Of a stretch of DNA of 64,000 nt, positions 44,399 through 51,811 are shown piece by piece. This stretch comes from Polynucleobacter sp. MWH-UH25E (GTDB lineage Bacteria > Pseudomonadota > Gammaproteobacteria > Burkholderiales > Burkholderiaceae), in assembly GCF_018687095.1 (NCBI RefSeq), contig NZ_CP061286.1, positions 1,240,001 through 1,304,000 of the forward strand, given 5' to 3'. The notes beneath the pieces were generated by a model, which saw only the letters and a list, made by a program, of their open reading frames with translations, was not told the DNA's origin and searched no databases. Position 1 is the stretch's first letter; each line of letters begins with the position of its first letter. Position numbers and translations under genes: made by a program.

Positions 44399-44485
44399 TG
44401 GTGCCCAGGAAGGGACTCGAACCCCCACAACCTTACGATTGCCAGCACCTGAAGCTGGTGCGTCTACCAATTTCGCCACCTGGGC
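44399..44485 (-). tRNA. tRNA-Leu (anticodon CAG)
   Basis: On the minus strand the acceptor GCCCAGG pairs with CCTGGGC, followed by A and an encoded CCA. The anticodon arm is CCAGC-TTCAGGT-GCTGG, giving CAG. A long variable arm (class II) and the T-arm GGGGTTCGAGTCCCT are present. It reads CTG leucine codons. Confidence 0.96.
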
Positions 44486-44641
44486 ATCCCTCCATTATAG
44501 AGGGGTAGGCGTTTTGGGGCTCTCCTAGGACTCATTTTGGCTTTTTCACCCCAAACTTGGTGGTTTGATACAGTAGCCTTATTCATAACAATAATAGATA
44601 TCAGTAGATATAAATAAGGCAGAAATTGCCAAAGGAAATAA

Positions 44642-47026
44642 ATGCGTAAAGCAAAAGACTTGATGCCTAGACAGGCGGATCGTTTGGGAGCGATTCAAGG
44701 GCACCGAGATGGGTTTGGATTTGTAATTCCCGATGATGGTGGCGAAGATATTTTTCTTTCTGAGCGAGAGATGTCTCGCGTCATGCATGGCGACCGAGTC
44801 AGCGTTAGAGTAATTGGCACTGATCGACGTGGTCGTCCAGAAGGGCAGATCGTTGAGGTAACTCAACACGTCAACAAAGTCGTCATTGGAAGACTTTTAA
44901 ATGAAAACGGCGTTTTAATTGTTGCGCCGGAAGATAAGCGTATTGGTCACGATATCTTGATTCCGCCTAAAGGTCAGGGTCAGGCAAAACTTGGGCAAGT
45001 GGTTAGCGTTGAGATTATTGATTATCCAGATAGCTATCGCCAAGCAGTAGGTCGTGTTGTCGAGGTTCTCGGTGAAATCGACGATCCTGGCATGGAGATT
45101 GAGATTGCCGTGCGTAAGTACGGCGTTCCTCATGAGTTTTCCGCCGCAGCCATGAAAGAGGCTGCAGCCTTGCCAGATAGCGTTCGTCAGGAGGATCTTG
45201 AGGGGCGTGTTGATTTGCGCGATGTGCCATTGGTGACGATTGACGGGGCCGATGCTAGAGATTTTGATGATGCCGTTTATTGTGAGCCAGTAATGTACGG
45301 CAAGACAAAGGCTTGGCGACTGATTGTGGCGATTGCCGATGTCTCTCATTACGTCAAGCCAGGTCAACCGCTTGATGACGAAGGTTTATTGCGAGCCACC
45401 TCAGTATATTTTCCAAGACGCGTCATTCCGATGTTGCCTGAGAAGATTTCTAATGGATTGTGCTCCCTAAATCCAGGTGTAGATCGCCTGTGTATGGTGT
45501 GTGATTCGGTGGTCGATAACAACGGTGTTGTCTTGGCTTACCAGTTTTACCCAGCTGTTATGCACTCAGCACAGCGCTTTACGTATGACACTGTTTGGGA
45601 GATTCTCTCCAACAGCAGGGGTCCTGAGGCGGCGCGGTTTGCGCAATTTCGCCCGCTATTAACTAACCTATATTCATTATTCAAGATTCTCTTGGCTGCT
45701 CGTGAGAAGCGTGGTGCTATTGAGTTTGAGACTACTGAGACCCAAATCATCAGCAATGAGCTTGGCAAGATTCTTAGAATCGAGCCTCGTATTCGTAATG
45801 ATGCGCACCGCTTAATTGAAGAGTGCATGTTGACGGCAAACGTTTGTGCAGCTGATTTCATTGAGAAGAATAAGCATCTGAGTCTCTACCGTGTGCACGG
45901 CGAGCCCTCTGAGGAGAAATTGATGACCTTGCGTCAGGTCCTCAGAACATCGGGCTTGTCATTGGGTGGTGGAGAGAAACCTAAGCCAAAAGATTTTGCG
46001 AAGTTGATGCGGGAGATTAAAGATCGTCCTGACGCAAACATGTTGCAATCCGTTGTATTGAGATCCATGCAGCAGGCGATGTATCAGCCAGACAATGAAG
46101 GTCACTTTGGATTGGCATACCCAGCGTATTCTCATTTCACGAGCCCGATTCGTCGCTATCCAGATTTATTGACTCATCGTGTTATTAAGTCCATCCTACA
46201 GAAGAAGCCTTATGTTCCAGTCTTGCCACCCAAGGTGCCGCTGAACTTAACCTTGCCCCGCAAAGGCAAGGGCAGGGAAAATGCAGTAAACGCTAAAAAA
46301 TCTCAAAGCGATGCTAAAACAGGTCTAGCAAAAGGCACAAAAGTTCCAAAGGGCGCAAATGCCGCTCTACCGATTTGGGGTCAGTTAGGAGTTCACTGCT
46401 CATCTAATGAGCGTCGTGCTGATGAGGCCTCTCGAGATGTGGAGGCATGGCTCAAGTGTTACTACATGCGTGATCATTTAGGCCAAGAGTATGCTGGCAC
46501 GGTTACTAGTGTTGCTAACTTCGGTTTGTTTGTTCAGCTAGAGAATCTTTTTGTCGAAGGCATGGTACATGTCACCGAATTAGGTGGTGATTATTTCCAA
46601 TACGATGAGGCGCGCCAAGAACTGCGTGGTGAACGCACTGGCATTCGTTATCGTTTAGGTGACCGTGTGCATGTCTTGGTAAGTCGAGTTGACCTTGATG
46701 CTCGTAAGATTGAATTTAGCTTGGTAAAAGCATCTAGCGCTGATTCAGGTGGGGCATCTGGTCGACGCCATATGATGCTGGCTACAGATACTGGTAGACC
46801 AAGCAAAAAAGCCGCCTCTACGAAGAGCAGGCCATCTCATAAAACGCCGCAAAAGTCGGGTGGCGTCAATGTCAACGCTGCTAAATCTGCAGGCACATTA
46901 AGTGCGACACAATCAAAAAGTAAGGCTAGCCGTAAGAATACTAAGGGCGGTAAGCCCAGTAGGTCCGCGGGTAAAGCTGCTGGATCCAAGCCGCCAGTTC
47001 GCAATACCAGAGCTAGACGTAAATAG
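44642..47026 (+). CDS. rnr: Ribonuclease R
   Basis: This processive 3'-5' exoribonuclease degrades structured RNA; 794 aa. Cold-shock domains are followed by the RNB core with the catalytic aspartates in TIDGADARDFDDAVYCE, then an S1 domain (GQEYAGTVTSVANFGLFVQLENLFVEGMVHVTEL). A Lys/Ser/Arg-rich tail of about 80 residues ends the protein. The RNB domain contains an extra basic insert of about 45 residues around 530-575 (LPRKGKGRENAVNAKK...), absent from E. coli RNase R. AAAGGA lies 6 bp before the ATG. rlmB follows after 23 bp, the usual rnr-rlmB pair. Confidence 0.95.
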   Translation: MRKAKDLMPRQADRLGAIQGHRDGFGFVIPDDGGEDIFLSEREMSRVMHGDRVSVRVIGTDRRGRPEGQIVEVTQHVNKVVIGRLLNENGVLIVAPEDKRIGHDILIPPKGQGQAKLGQVVSVEIIDYPDSYRQAVGRVVEVLGEIDDPGMEIEIAVRKYGVPHEFSAAAMKEAAALPDSVRQEDLEGRVDLRDVPLVTIDGADARDFDDAVYCEPVMYGKTKAWRLIVAIADVSHYVKPGQPLDDEGLLRATSVYFPRRVIPMLPEKISNGLCSLNPGVDRLCMVCDSVVDNNGVVLAYQFYPAVMHSAQRFTYDTVWEILSNSRGPEAARFAQFRPLLTNLYSLFKILLAAREKRGAIEFETTETQIISNELGKILRIEPRIRNDAHRLIEECMLTANVCAADFIEKNKHLSLYRVHGEPSEEKLMTLRQVLRTSGLSLGGGEKPKPKDFAKLMREIKDRPDANMLQSVVLRSMQQAMYQPDNEGHFGLAYPAYSHFTSPIRRYPDLLTHRVIKSILQKKPYVPVLPPKVPLNLTLPRKGKGRENAVNAKKSQSDAKTGLAKGTKVPKGANAALPIWGQLGVHCSSNERRADEASRDVEAWLKCYYMRDHLGQEYAGTVTSVANFGLFVQLENLFVEGMVHVTELGGDYFQYDEARQELRGERTGIRYRLGDRVHVLVSRVDLDARKIEFSLVKASSADSGGASGRRHMMLATDTGRPSKKAASTKSRPSHKTPQKSGGVNVNAAKSAGTLSATQSKSKASRKNTKGGKPSRSAGKAAGSKPPVRNTRARRK

Positions 47027-47049
47027 GGTAATTAAAAGACAAAGCGAAT

Positions 47050-47805
47050 ATGAAACAAATATTAGTGGGATTTCATGCGGTTCAAGCGCGTTTGCGCGTT
47101 GATCCCGATAGTTTGAAGTCAGTGTATTTTGATTCCGGTCGTCGTGATCGACGCATGGGAGATTTTTTAAAGCAGGCCGAAGAAATCTTGGGTGAGCGTT
47201 TACATGCAGCAGATGCTGAGCGTCTTCACAAGTTGACTGGACATGATCGTCATCAGGGAGTTGTTGCTCTGGCTGAAAAAATGACCATGGCCCGAACAAT
47301 TACTGAGGTCGTTGAAGATGTCGAAGAGGCGAAAGAAAAACCTTTATTTCTTGTATTGGATGGCATAACCGATCCACATAACTTTGGTGCTTGTCTCCGA
47401 GTTGCAGATGGTGCTGGCGTAAATGCAGTCATTGTTCCTAAAGATCGTTCTGCCTCAATTAATGCCACAGTGAGTAAGGTCTCTAGTGGCGCATCTGAAG
47501 TAATGCCGGTAATTACCGTGACCAATCTTGTTCGTAGCATGAAGGAGATGCAAGAGGCGGGCGTATGGTTAATCGGCACTGATGATGAAGCTGAAAAATC
47601 CATTTATGACATTGACCTTACTGGATCAACTGCTATTGTCATGGGCGCCGAAGGCGAGGGCATGCGTCGCCTTACACGCGAGACTTGTGATGAGTTGGTG
47701 CGCATCCCAATGCAAGGGGTAGTATCGAGTTTGAATGTATCGGTAGCAAGTGGCGTATGCTTGTATGAGGCGCTTCGTCAGCGCCAAGCTAAAGCAAAAA
47801 AGTAA
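47050..47805 (+). CDS. rlmB: 23S rRNA (guanosine-2'-O)-methyltransferase RlmB
   Basis: This SPOUT-class methyltransferase modifies G2251 in 23S rRNA; 251 aa. The N-terminal substrate-binding domain has LVGFHAVQARLR and KLTGHDRHQGVVAL. The SpoU knot motifs are VLDGITDPHNFGACLRVADGAGV (motif 1), AIVMGAEGEGMRRLTRETCD (motif 2) and IPMQGVVSSLNVSVASGVCLYEA (motif 3). It sits directly behind rnr and is likely cotranscribed. Confidence 0.95.
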   Translation: MKQILVGFHAVQARLRVDPDSLKSVYFDSGRRDRRMGDFLKQAEEILGERLHAADAERLHKLTGHDRHQGVVALAEKMTMARTITEVVEDVEEAKEKPLFLVLDGITDPHNFGACLRVADGAGVNAVIVPKDRSASINATVSKVSSGASEVMPVITVTNLVRSMKEMQEAGVWLIGTDDEAEKSIYDIDLTGSTAIVMGAEGEGMRRLTRETCDELVRIPMQGVVSSLNVSVASGVCLYEALRQRQAKAKK

Positions 47806-47858
47806 AGCAGCTAAGTAAAGCGGTTAAGCAATTAAGTTATTAACACTAAGGGGGCTTT

Positions 47859-48044
47859 ATGAAATGCAATATTGGTCACACTGATCGAGTTCTTCGTATG
47901 ACCGTTGGCGTAACGCTAATGGGTTTAGCAGGCTTTGGTATTACTGGACCTTGGGCTTGGATTGGTATCCTGCCCTTATTAACCGGAATGCTGGGTTACT
48001 GTGGCGCTTATAGCTTGTTAGGAATCAATACCGCCAAGAAGTAA
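47859..48044 (+). CDS. DUF2892 (YgaP-like transmembrane) protein
   Basis: This 61-aa membrane protein has two helices (LRMTVGVTLMGLAGFGI and AWIGILPLLTGMLGYCGAYSLLGI). MKCNIGHTDRVLRM and the CGAYSLLG ending are family hallmarks. In other bacteria this domain is fused to rhodanese (YgaP); here it stands alone. It has conserved cysteines at both ends but no proven role. AAGGGGG precedes the ATG. Confidence 0.88.
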   Translation: MKCNIGHTDRVLRMTVGVTLMGLAGFGITGPWAWIGILPLLTGMLGYCGAYSLLGINTAKK

Positions 48045-48056
48045 GGCGCCAGCAAA

Positions 48057-49031
48057 TTAGTTTGCTAGTAAGGCCTCTAGTTTTTCGGTATCCACACAGA
48101 AATTACGAATACCCTCAGCCAATTTCTCGGTTGCCATTGCGTCATTATTCAATTGCAATCGGAAACTCGATTCATCTAGCTTCAGTGGCGTAATATTTTC
48201 AGCGCTTAAGGCGCTCTGGGCATTGCTAGCATCCAATTTCTTGGTAATTGCGCCAGTATTGCCACTGAGCTCAGCCAATAGTTCTGGACTAATGGTTAAA
48301 AGATCGCAGCCCGCCAACTCCAGAATCTGACTGGTATTGCGGAAGCTCGCGCCCATAATCTCTGTCGAAATACCAAAGTGCTTGTAGTAGTGAAAGATCC
48401 GCTTAACGGAGGTAACGCCTGGGTCATTGGCTCCGCCGTTGTTGGCATCACTCCAGTTGCTACCCAATTTTGCTTTATACCAATCAGTGATACGGCCAAC
48501 GAAAGGGGAGATGAGTTTCGCATTAGCAGCCCCACATGCAGCAGCTTGCACTAGAGAAAAAAGCAGGGTCATATTGCAATGAATGCCTGATGCTTCTAGT
48601 TCTTTTGCGGCAGCAATGCCTTCCCATGTGCCAGCGAGCTTAATCAAGATACGTTTGCGATCAATACCATGAGATTCATAAAGGCTAATGAGATGTTTTG
48701 CCTTAGCAACAGTAGCCTTAGTGTCAAAAGATAGTCGTGCATCCACTTCAGTGGATACGCGTCCAGGAACGATCTTAAGAATCTCCAAACCAAAGGCAAC
48801 CAAGATGTAATCGACTAAATCGGTTGCACTTAATCCAGGATGTGCCGCCTTTACCGATTGAACTAAAGATTGATAGTTGCTTTGTTGGGCTGCCTTGAGG
48901 ATGAGGGAGGGGTTAGTTGTCGCGTCCTGCGGCTGAAATACCTGCATGCGTTCAAAGTCCCCAGTGTCAGCCACTACGGCGGTGAATTTTTTCAGTTGCT
49001 CTAGTTGGCTTAAGGCTGCAGTGCTGTTCAT
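48057..49031 (-). CDS. tal: Transaldolase
   Basis: This non-oxidative pentose phosphate enzyme is of the TalB type; 324 aa. The Schiff-base lysine is in RILIKLAGTWEGIAA, and FQPQDATTNPSLILKAAQ and CNMTLLFSLVQAAACGAA are conserved. It is divergent from rpiA, so two enzymes of the same pathway face each other across a 79-bp promoter region. Its 3' end lies 12 bp from the DUF2892 gene. Confidence 0.96.
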   Translation of the reverse strand: MNSTAALSQLEQLKKFTAVVADTGDFERMQVFQPQDATTNPSLILKAAQQSNYQSLVQSVKAAHPGLSATDLVDYILVAFGLEILKIVPGRVSTEVDARLSFDTKATVAKAKHLISLYESHGIDRKRILIKLAGTWEGIAAAKELEASGIHCNMTLLFSLVQAAACGAANAKLISPFVGRITDWYKAKLGSNWSDANNGGANDPGVTSVKRIFHYYKHFGISTEIMGASFRNTSQILELAGCDLLTISPELLAELSGNTGAITKKLDASNAQSALSAENITPLKLDESSFRLQLNNDAMATEKLAEGIRNFCVDTEKLEALLAN

Positions 49032-49110
49032 ATGGGATTCTAAAGGGTCAATATCTTGAATATCATATGATAGATGTATTAAATACGATATTCCAGTAAA
49101 TGGCGGATAT
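49032..49110. promoter_or_regulatory. Divergent tal-rpiA control region
   Basis: It contains GAATATC (49058-49064) and GATATTC (49087-49093), a 7-bp inverted repeat, and the palindrome ATCATATGAT (49062-49071). TTGAAT (49056-49061) with TTAAAT about 17 bp downstream could drive rpiA. A minus-strand TAGAAT (49043-49038) could be the tal -10. Confidence 0.4.
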
Positions 49111-49821
49111 ATGAATCAGGATCAACTCAAGCAAATGGTGGGCGAAGCTGCCCGTGATGAAGTGCTCAAGCTCCCCGCGGGTCAAATATTAGGGGTAGGT
49201 ACAGGCTCTACAGCTAATTGCTTTATCGATGCCTTAGCGCCACATAAAGAGCATTTTGCTGGCACCGTATCTAGTTCAAACGCAACCACTGAGCGTTTGC
49301 TTAAACATGGATTTAAGGTGCTTGACCCAAATGATGTTCAGGGTCTACCTGCCTATGTTGATGGCGCGGATGAAATTGATCCTAATGGCAACATGATCAA
49401 AGGTGGTGGCGGAGCCCTTACTCGTGAAAAAATTATTGCTTCAATGGCAAAGCAATTTATTTGTATCTGTGACTCATCAAAGCAAGTGCCAGTGCTGGGC
49501 AACTTCGCATTACCGGTAGAGATTATTCCTCTGGCAAAAGGCGCGGTCACTCGTGAATTAGAAAAGTTGGGCGGTAAGGTTAGTTTGCGTTTATCAAAGA
49601 CGGCGCGCGCTGATTTAGCTCAAACACCAAGCGAGCCCTTTATTACGGATAACGGTGGTTGGATATTGGATGTAGCTGGTTTGCAGATTGCTAATCCAGC
49701 TCATATGGAATCGCAAATTAATCAAATTGCAGGCGTGATTACTGTTGGTCTATTTGCCAAAGAAAAAGCCAATGTGCTTTTAGTCAGCAACGCCACTGGC
49801 GTTAATCGAATTACTTACTAA
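49111..49821 (+). CDS. rpiA: Ribose-5-phosphate isomerase A
   Basis: This enzyme interconverts ribose-5-P and ribulose-5-P; 236 aa. GVGTGSTANCFIDAL (phosphate loop), SSNATTERLLKHGF, YVDGADEIDPNGNMIKGGGGALTREKI (catalytic Asp and Glu) and the C-terminal HMESQINQIAGVITVGLFA are standard. A weak GGCGGA lies upstream of the ATG. Downstream, the hairpin at 49846-49872 may also stop its transcript. Confidence 0.96.
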   Translation: MNQDQLKQMVGEAARDEVLKLPAGQILGVGTGSTANCFIDALAPHKEHFAGTVSSSNATTERLLKHGFKVLDPNDVQGLPAYVDGADEIDPNGNMIKGGGGALTREKIIASMAKQFICICDSSKQVPVLGNFALPVEIIPLAKGAVTRELEKLGGKVSLRLSKTARADLAQTPSEPFITDNGGWILDVAGLQIANPAHMESQINQIAGVITVGLFAKEKANVLLVSNATGVNRITY

Positions 49822-49841
49822 GTTTCACGTCAATAGACATT

Positions 49842-49872
49842 AAAAAACCCGACGGGGTTTCCCCATCGGGTT
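49842..49872 (-). terminator. Terminator of the small RNA (possibly also of rpiA)
   Basis: AACCCGA (49846-49852) and TCGGGTT (49866-49872), continued by GGGG/CCCC, form a stem of about 12 bp. The minus strand continues with TTTTTT; the plus strand has only ATTTG, so it works best for the minus strand. Confidence 0.8.
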
Positions 49873-49998
49873 ATTTGCCATGATATGCATGGCGCAGGCT
49901 CTCGGAAGGTAATTAGTTCCTTAGCCTATAAGCGCATAGATGCGCTTATTTTTAATGGCTTTCGCCAATGTAGCAGGGCACAACAACTGCCTTGCTAC
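49842..49998 (-). ncRNA. Candidate free-standing small RNA, about 157 nt
   Basis: On the minus strand, a promoter at 50033-50005 points into a series of strong hairpins that ends at a T-run terminator, with no reading frame. In order: GTAGCAAGGCA-loop-TGCCCTGCTAC (49998-49970, 11 bp with a G-T wobble); TGGC-GAAA-GCCA with a GNRA loop; AATAAGCGCAT-CT-ATGCGCTTAT; an AGGCT/AGCCT arm enclosing AAGG/CCTT; GCCATG-CATAT-CATGGC; then the terminator. I do not recognise the class. It does not fold like 6S RNA, since its ends do not pair. Hfq in the same genome makes a trans-acting sRNA possible. Confidence 0.6.
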
Positions 49999-50004
49999 GG
50001 TTCC

Positions 50005-50033
50005 ATCCTATGCCCGAGTAAATCCCAAGTCAA
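50005..50033 (-). promoter_or_regulatory. Promoter of the candidate small RNA
   Basis: Minus-strand TTGACT (50033-50028), a 17-bp spacer and TAGGAT (50010-50005). The expected start is near 49998, the first base of the first hairpin. Confidence 0.6.
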
Positions 50034-50103
50034 CACTAAAAATCGGATTTTGAATAAATAAATTAAAAAAATGATTGCTGTGGCGCAGCAGCATGAGTGC
50101 CGC

Positions 50104-50376
50104 TTACTCCGCTGGAGGGACGTAGCCTTGAGCTGTATCAGCACCGCCTTCAAAAAAGTGCTTTTCTACTTGCTTTAATAGGTATTGGCGAGCGCGAGGG
50201 TCAGCCATATTGAGGCGATTCTCGTTAATCAACATCGTTTGTTGTTTTAACCATCCAGCCCAAGCTTCTTTCGATACTTGATTCCAAATTTTCTTACCCA
50301 GCTCACCAGGAAGCGGAGCAAAATCCAAGCCCTCGGCTTCTTTGTTGAGTTTGATGCATTGAACCATCCGTGCCAT
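50104..50376 (-). CDS. yggX: Fe(II)-trafficking/oxidative damage protection protein YggX
   Basis: This small cytoplasmic protein, 90 aa, is linked to iron handling and protection of iron-sulfur clusters. MVQCIKLNKEAEGLDFAPLPGELGKKIW with the conserved cysteine, and LINENRLNMADPRARQYLLKQVEKHFF, define the family. It lies 32 bp after argA on the same strand and is probably cotranscribed, an arrangement seen in other betaproteobacteria. Confidence 0.95.
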   Translation of the reverse strand: MARMVQCIKLNKEAEGLDFAPLPGELGKKIWNQVSKEAWAGWLKQQTMLINENRLNMADPRARQYLLKQVEKHFFEGGADTAQGYVPPAE

Positions 50377-50408
50377 CTGTAATACCTTTCTTAATTGCTC
50401 AATTTCTT

Positions 50409-51773
50409 TTATAAGTCTTTAGTTAAAACCATGGACTTGCGGTCCCAGTTGTAAATTTGTTTTCTCTCTTCAGGCAAGTCATCTACCGTTGCCCGTTTAA
50501 AGCCACGTTTCAAGAACCAATGCTCGGTTCTGGTGGTCAAAACAAATAATTTTTTAATACCTTCTTGCTTGGCACGCATTTCAATTCGCTTAAGTAGGCG
50601 TTCGCCATCACCAGAGCCTTGAACGTCCGGATCGACAGCTAGGCAGGCGAGTTCACCAACACCATTTGGGAAGGGGAAGAGTGCTGCGCAACCGAATAGC
50701 ACGCGGTCATGCTCAATGACTGAGAAGCGCTGAATATCGCGCTCAATCACATCTTGACCACGAGCTGCCAAAATACCCTCTTCTTCGAGAGGCATAGTGA
50801 GCTGCAAGATACCACCCACATCATCCTGATTGGCTTCGCGTAAGTTTTCAATATCAGATGAGGCTAGCATCATGCCAATACCATCGTGCGTGAAAAGTTC
50901 CTCAAGTAGCGCGCCATCTTGATTGCAAGGCAAAAAGTGCACACGGCTAACGCCTGCCCTAATTGCTCTGCCGGCAATATTGAGCATGCCCTTCATTCCG
51001 GGATCTAAATCTTTGTGTTGCATCACGAACTCTTGCATTTGCGGCATAGAGAGCTCGGTAATGAAATCACCCTCGTCATCTTTAAGACCTTCATAAGGGC
51101 TTAAGAAGATGAGTTTGTCGGCCTTAAGGGCTGCAGCAGTAGAAGCGGCAACGTCTTCATAAGCCAAGTTAAATGCTTGGCCTGTAGGCGAGAAGCCTAG
51201 AGGGGAGAGCAACACGATCTTATTGCTATCTAATGAAAGCTTGATCGAGGTGGAGTCAACCTTACGTACTAAACCTGTGTGAACGTAATCAACGCCATCA
51301 ACCACGCCCACTGGCATGGCGGTGATGAAGTTTCCAGAAATCACAGAGATACGTGAGCCAGCCATTGGTGTATTTGGTAGGCCACGACTAAATGCCGCTT
51401 CAATATCAAGACGCAATTCACCAGCGGCTTCTTTAACGCACTCGAGGGCGGCAGCATCAGTAATCCGATAGCTATGCATTGCGCTTTTGCCAAATTTACT
51501 CTTAATCTTGCGTAACTTGAGTTGCTCTTCAATTTGTGGACGAATGCCATGCACCAAGACGATCCGCATACCCATGGCATGCAACATCGCAATATCCTCA
51601 ATCAGGTTCTCAAGACCCGCTTCTTGGACAAGCTCACCGGCAAAAGCAATCACAAAGGTTTTTTCGCGGAAGCTATGAATGTAGGGCGCAACATCGCGCA
51701 ACCACCCTACGAAGGGGAAGTTGGAGGTAGATTCTTCGGCGTTGGAGGCCTGGTTTGGTGCATTTGTCGGCAT
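50409..51773 (-). CDS. argA: N-acetylglutamate synthase (amino acid kinase-like plus GNAT)
   Basis: This is the first step of arginine biosynthesis; about 454 aa. The N-terminal amino acid kinase-like domain (FVIAFAGELVQEAGLENLIEDIAML, VLVHGIRPQIEEQL) regulates; the C-terminal GNAT domain (LACLAVDPDVQGSGDGERLLKRIE) catalyses acetyl transfer. The ATG at 51773 is chosen because homologues start here and a -10 box lies 9 bp upstream. The open frame continues to 51833 but would overlap that promoter. There is no Shine-Dalgarno, which fits a near-leaderless mRNA. Confidence 0.93.
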   Translation of the reverse strand: MPTNAPNQASNAEESTSNFPFVGWLRDVAPYIHSFREKTFVIAFAGELVQEAGLENLIEDIAMLHAMGMRIVLVHGIRPQIEEQLKLRKIKSKFGKSAMHSYRITDAAALECVKEAAGELRLDIEAAFSRGLPNTPMAGSRISVISGNFITAMPVGVVDGVDYVHTGLVRKVDSTSIKLSLDSNKIVLLSPLGFSPTGQAFNLAYEDVAASTAAALKADKLIFLSPYEGLKDDEGDFITELSMPQMQEFVMQHKDLDPGMKGMLNIAGRAIRAGVSRVHFLPCNQDGALLEELFTHDGIGMMLASSDIENLREANQDDVGGILQLTMPLEEEGILAARGQDVIERDIQRFSVIEHDRVLFGCAALFPFPNGVGELACLAVDPDVQGSGDGERLLKRIEMRAKQEGIKKLFVLTTRTEHWFLKRGFKRATVDDLPEERKQIYNWDRKSMVLTKDL

Positions 51774-51782
51774 AGTGAGAAA

Positions 51783-51811
51783 ATTATAGGGTGCAAGAGC
51801 CCATAAACCAA
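51783..51811 (-). promoter_or_regulatory. argA promoter
   Basis: Minus-strand TTGGTT (51811-51806), a 17-bp spacer and a perfect TATAAT (51788-51783), which ends 9 bp before the argA ATG. The expected leader is 0-3 nt. The -35 half lies within the first codons of the divergent hrpA if that gene starts at 51791. Confidence 0.65.

Noticed and set aside
49842..49998. 6S RNA (ssrS) as the identity of the small RNA
   Set aside because: 6S RNA has paired ends and a large central bubble; here the 5' and 3' ends do not pair and the structure is a chain of local hairpins.
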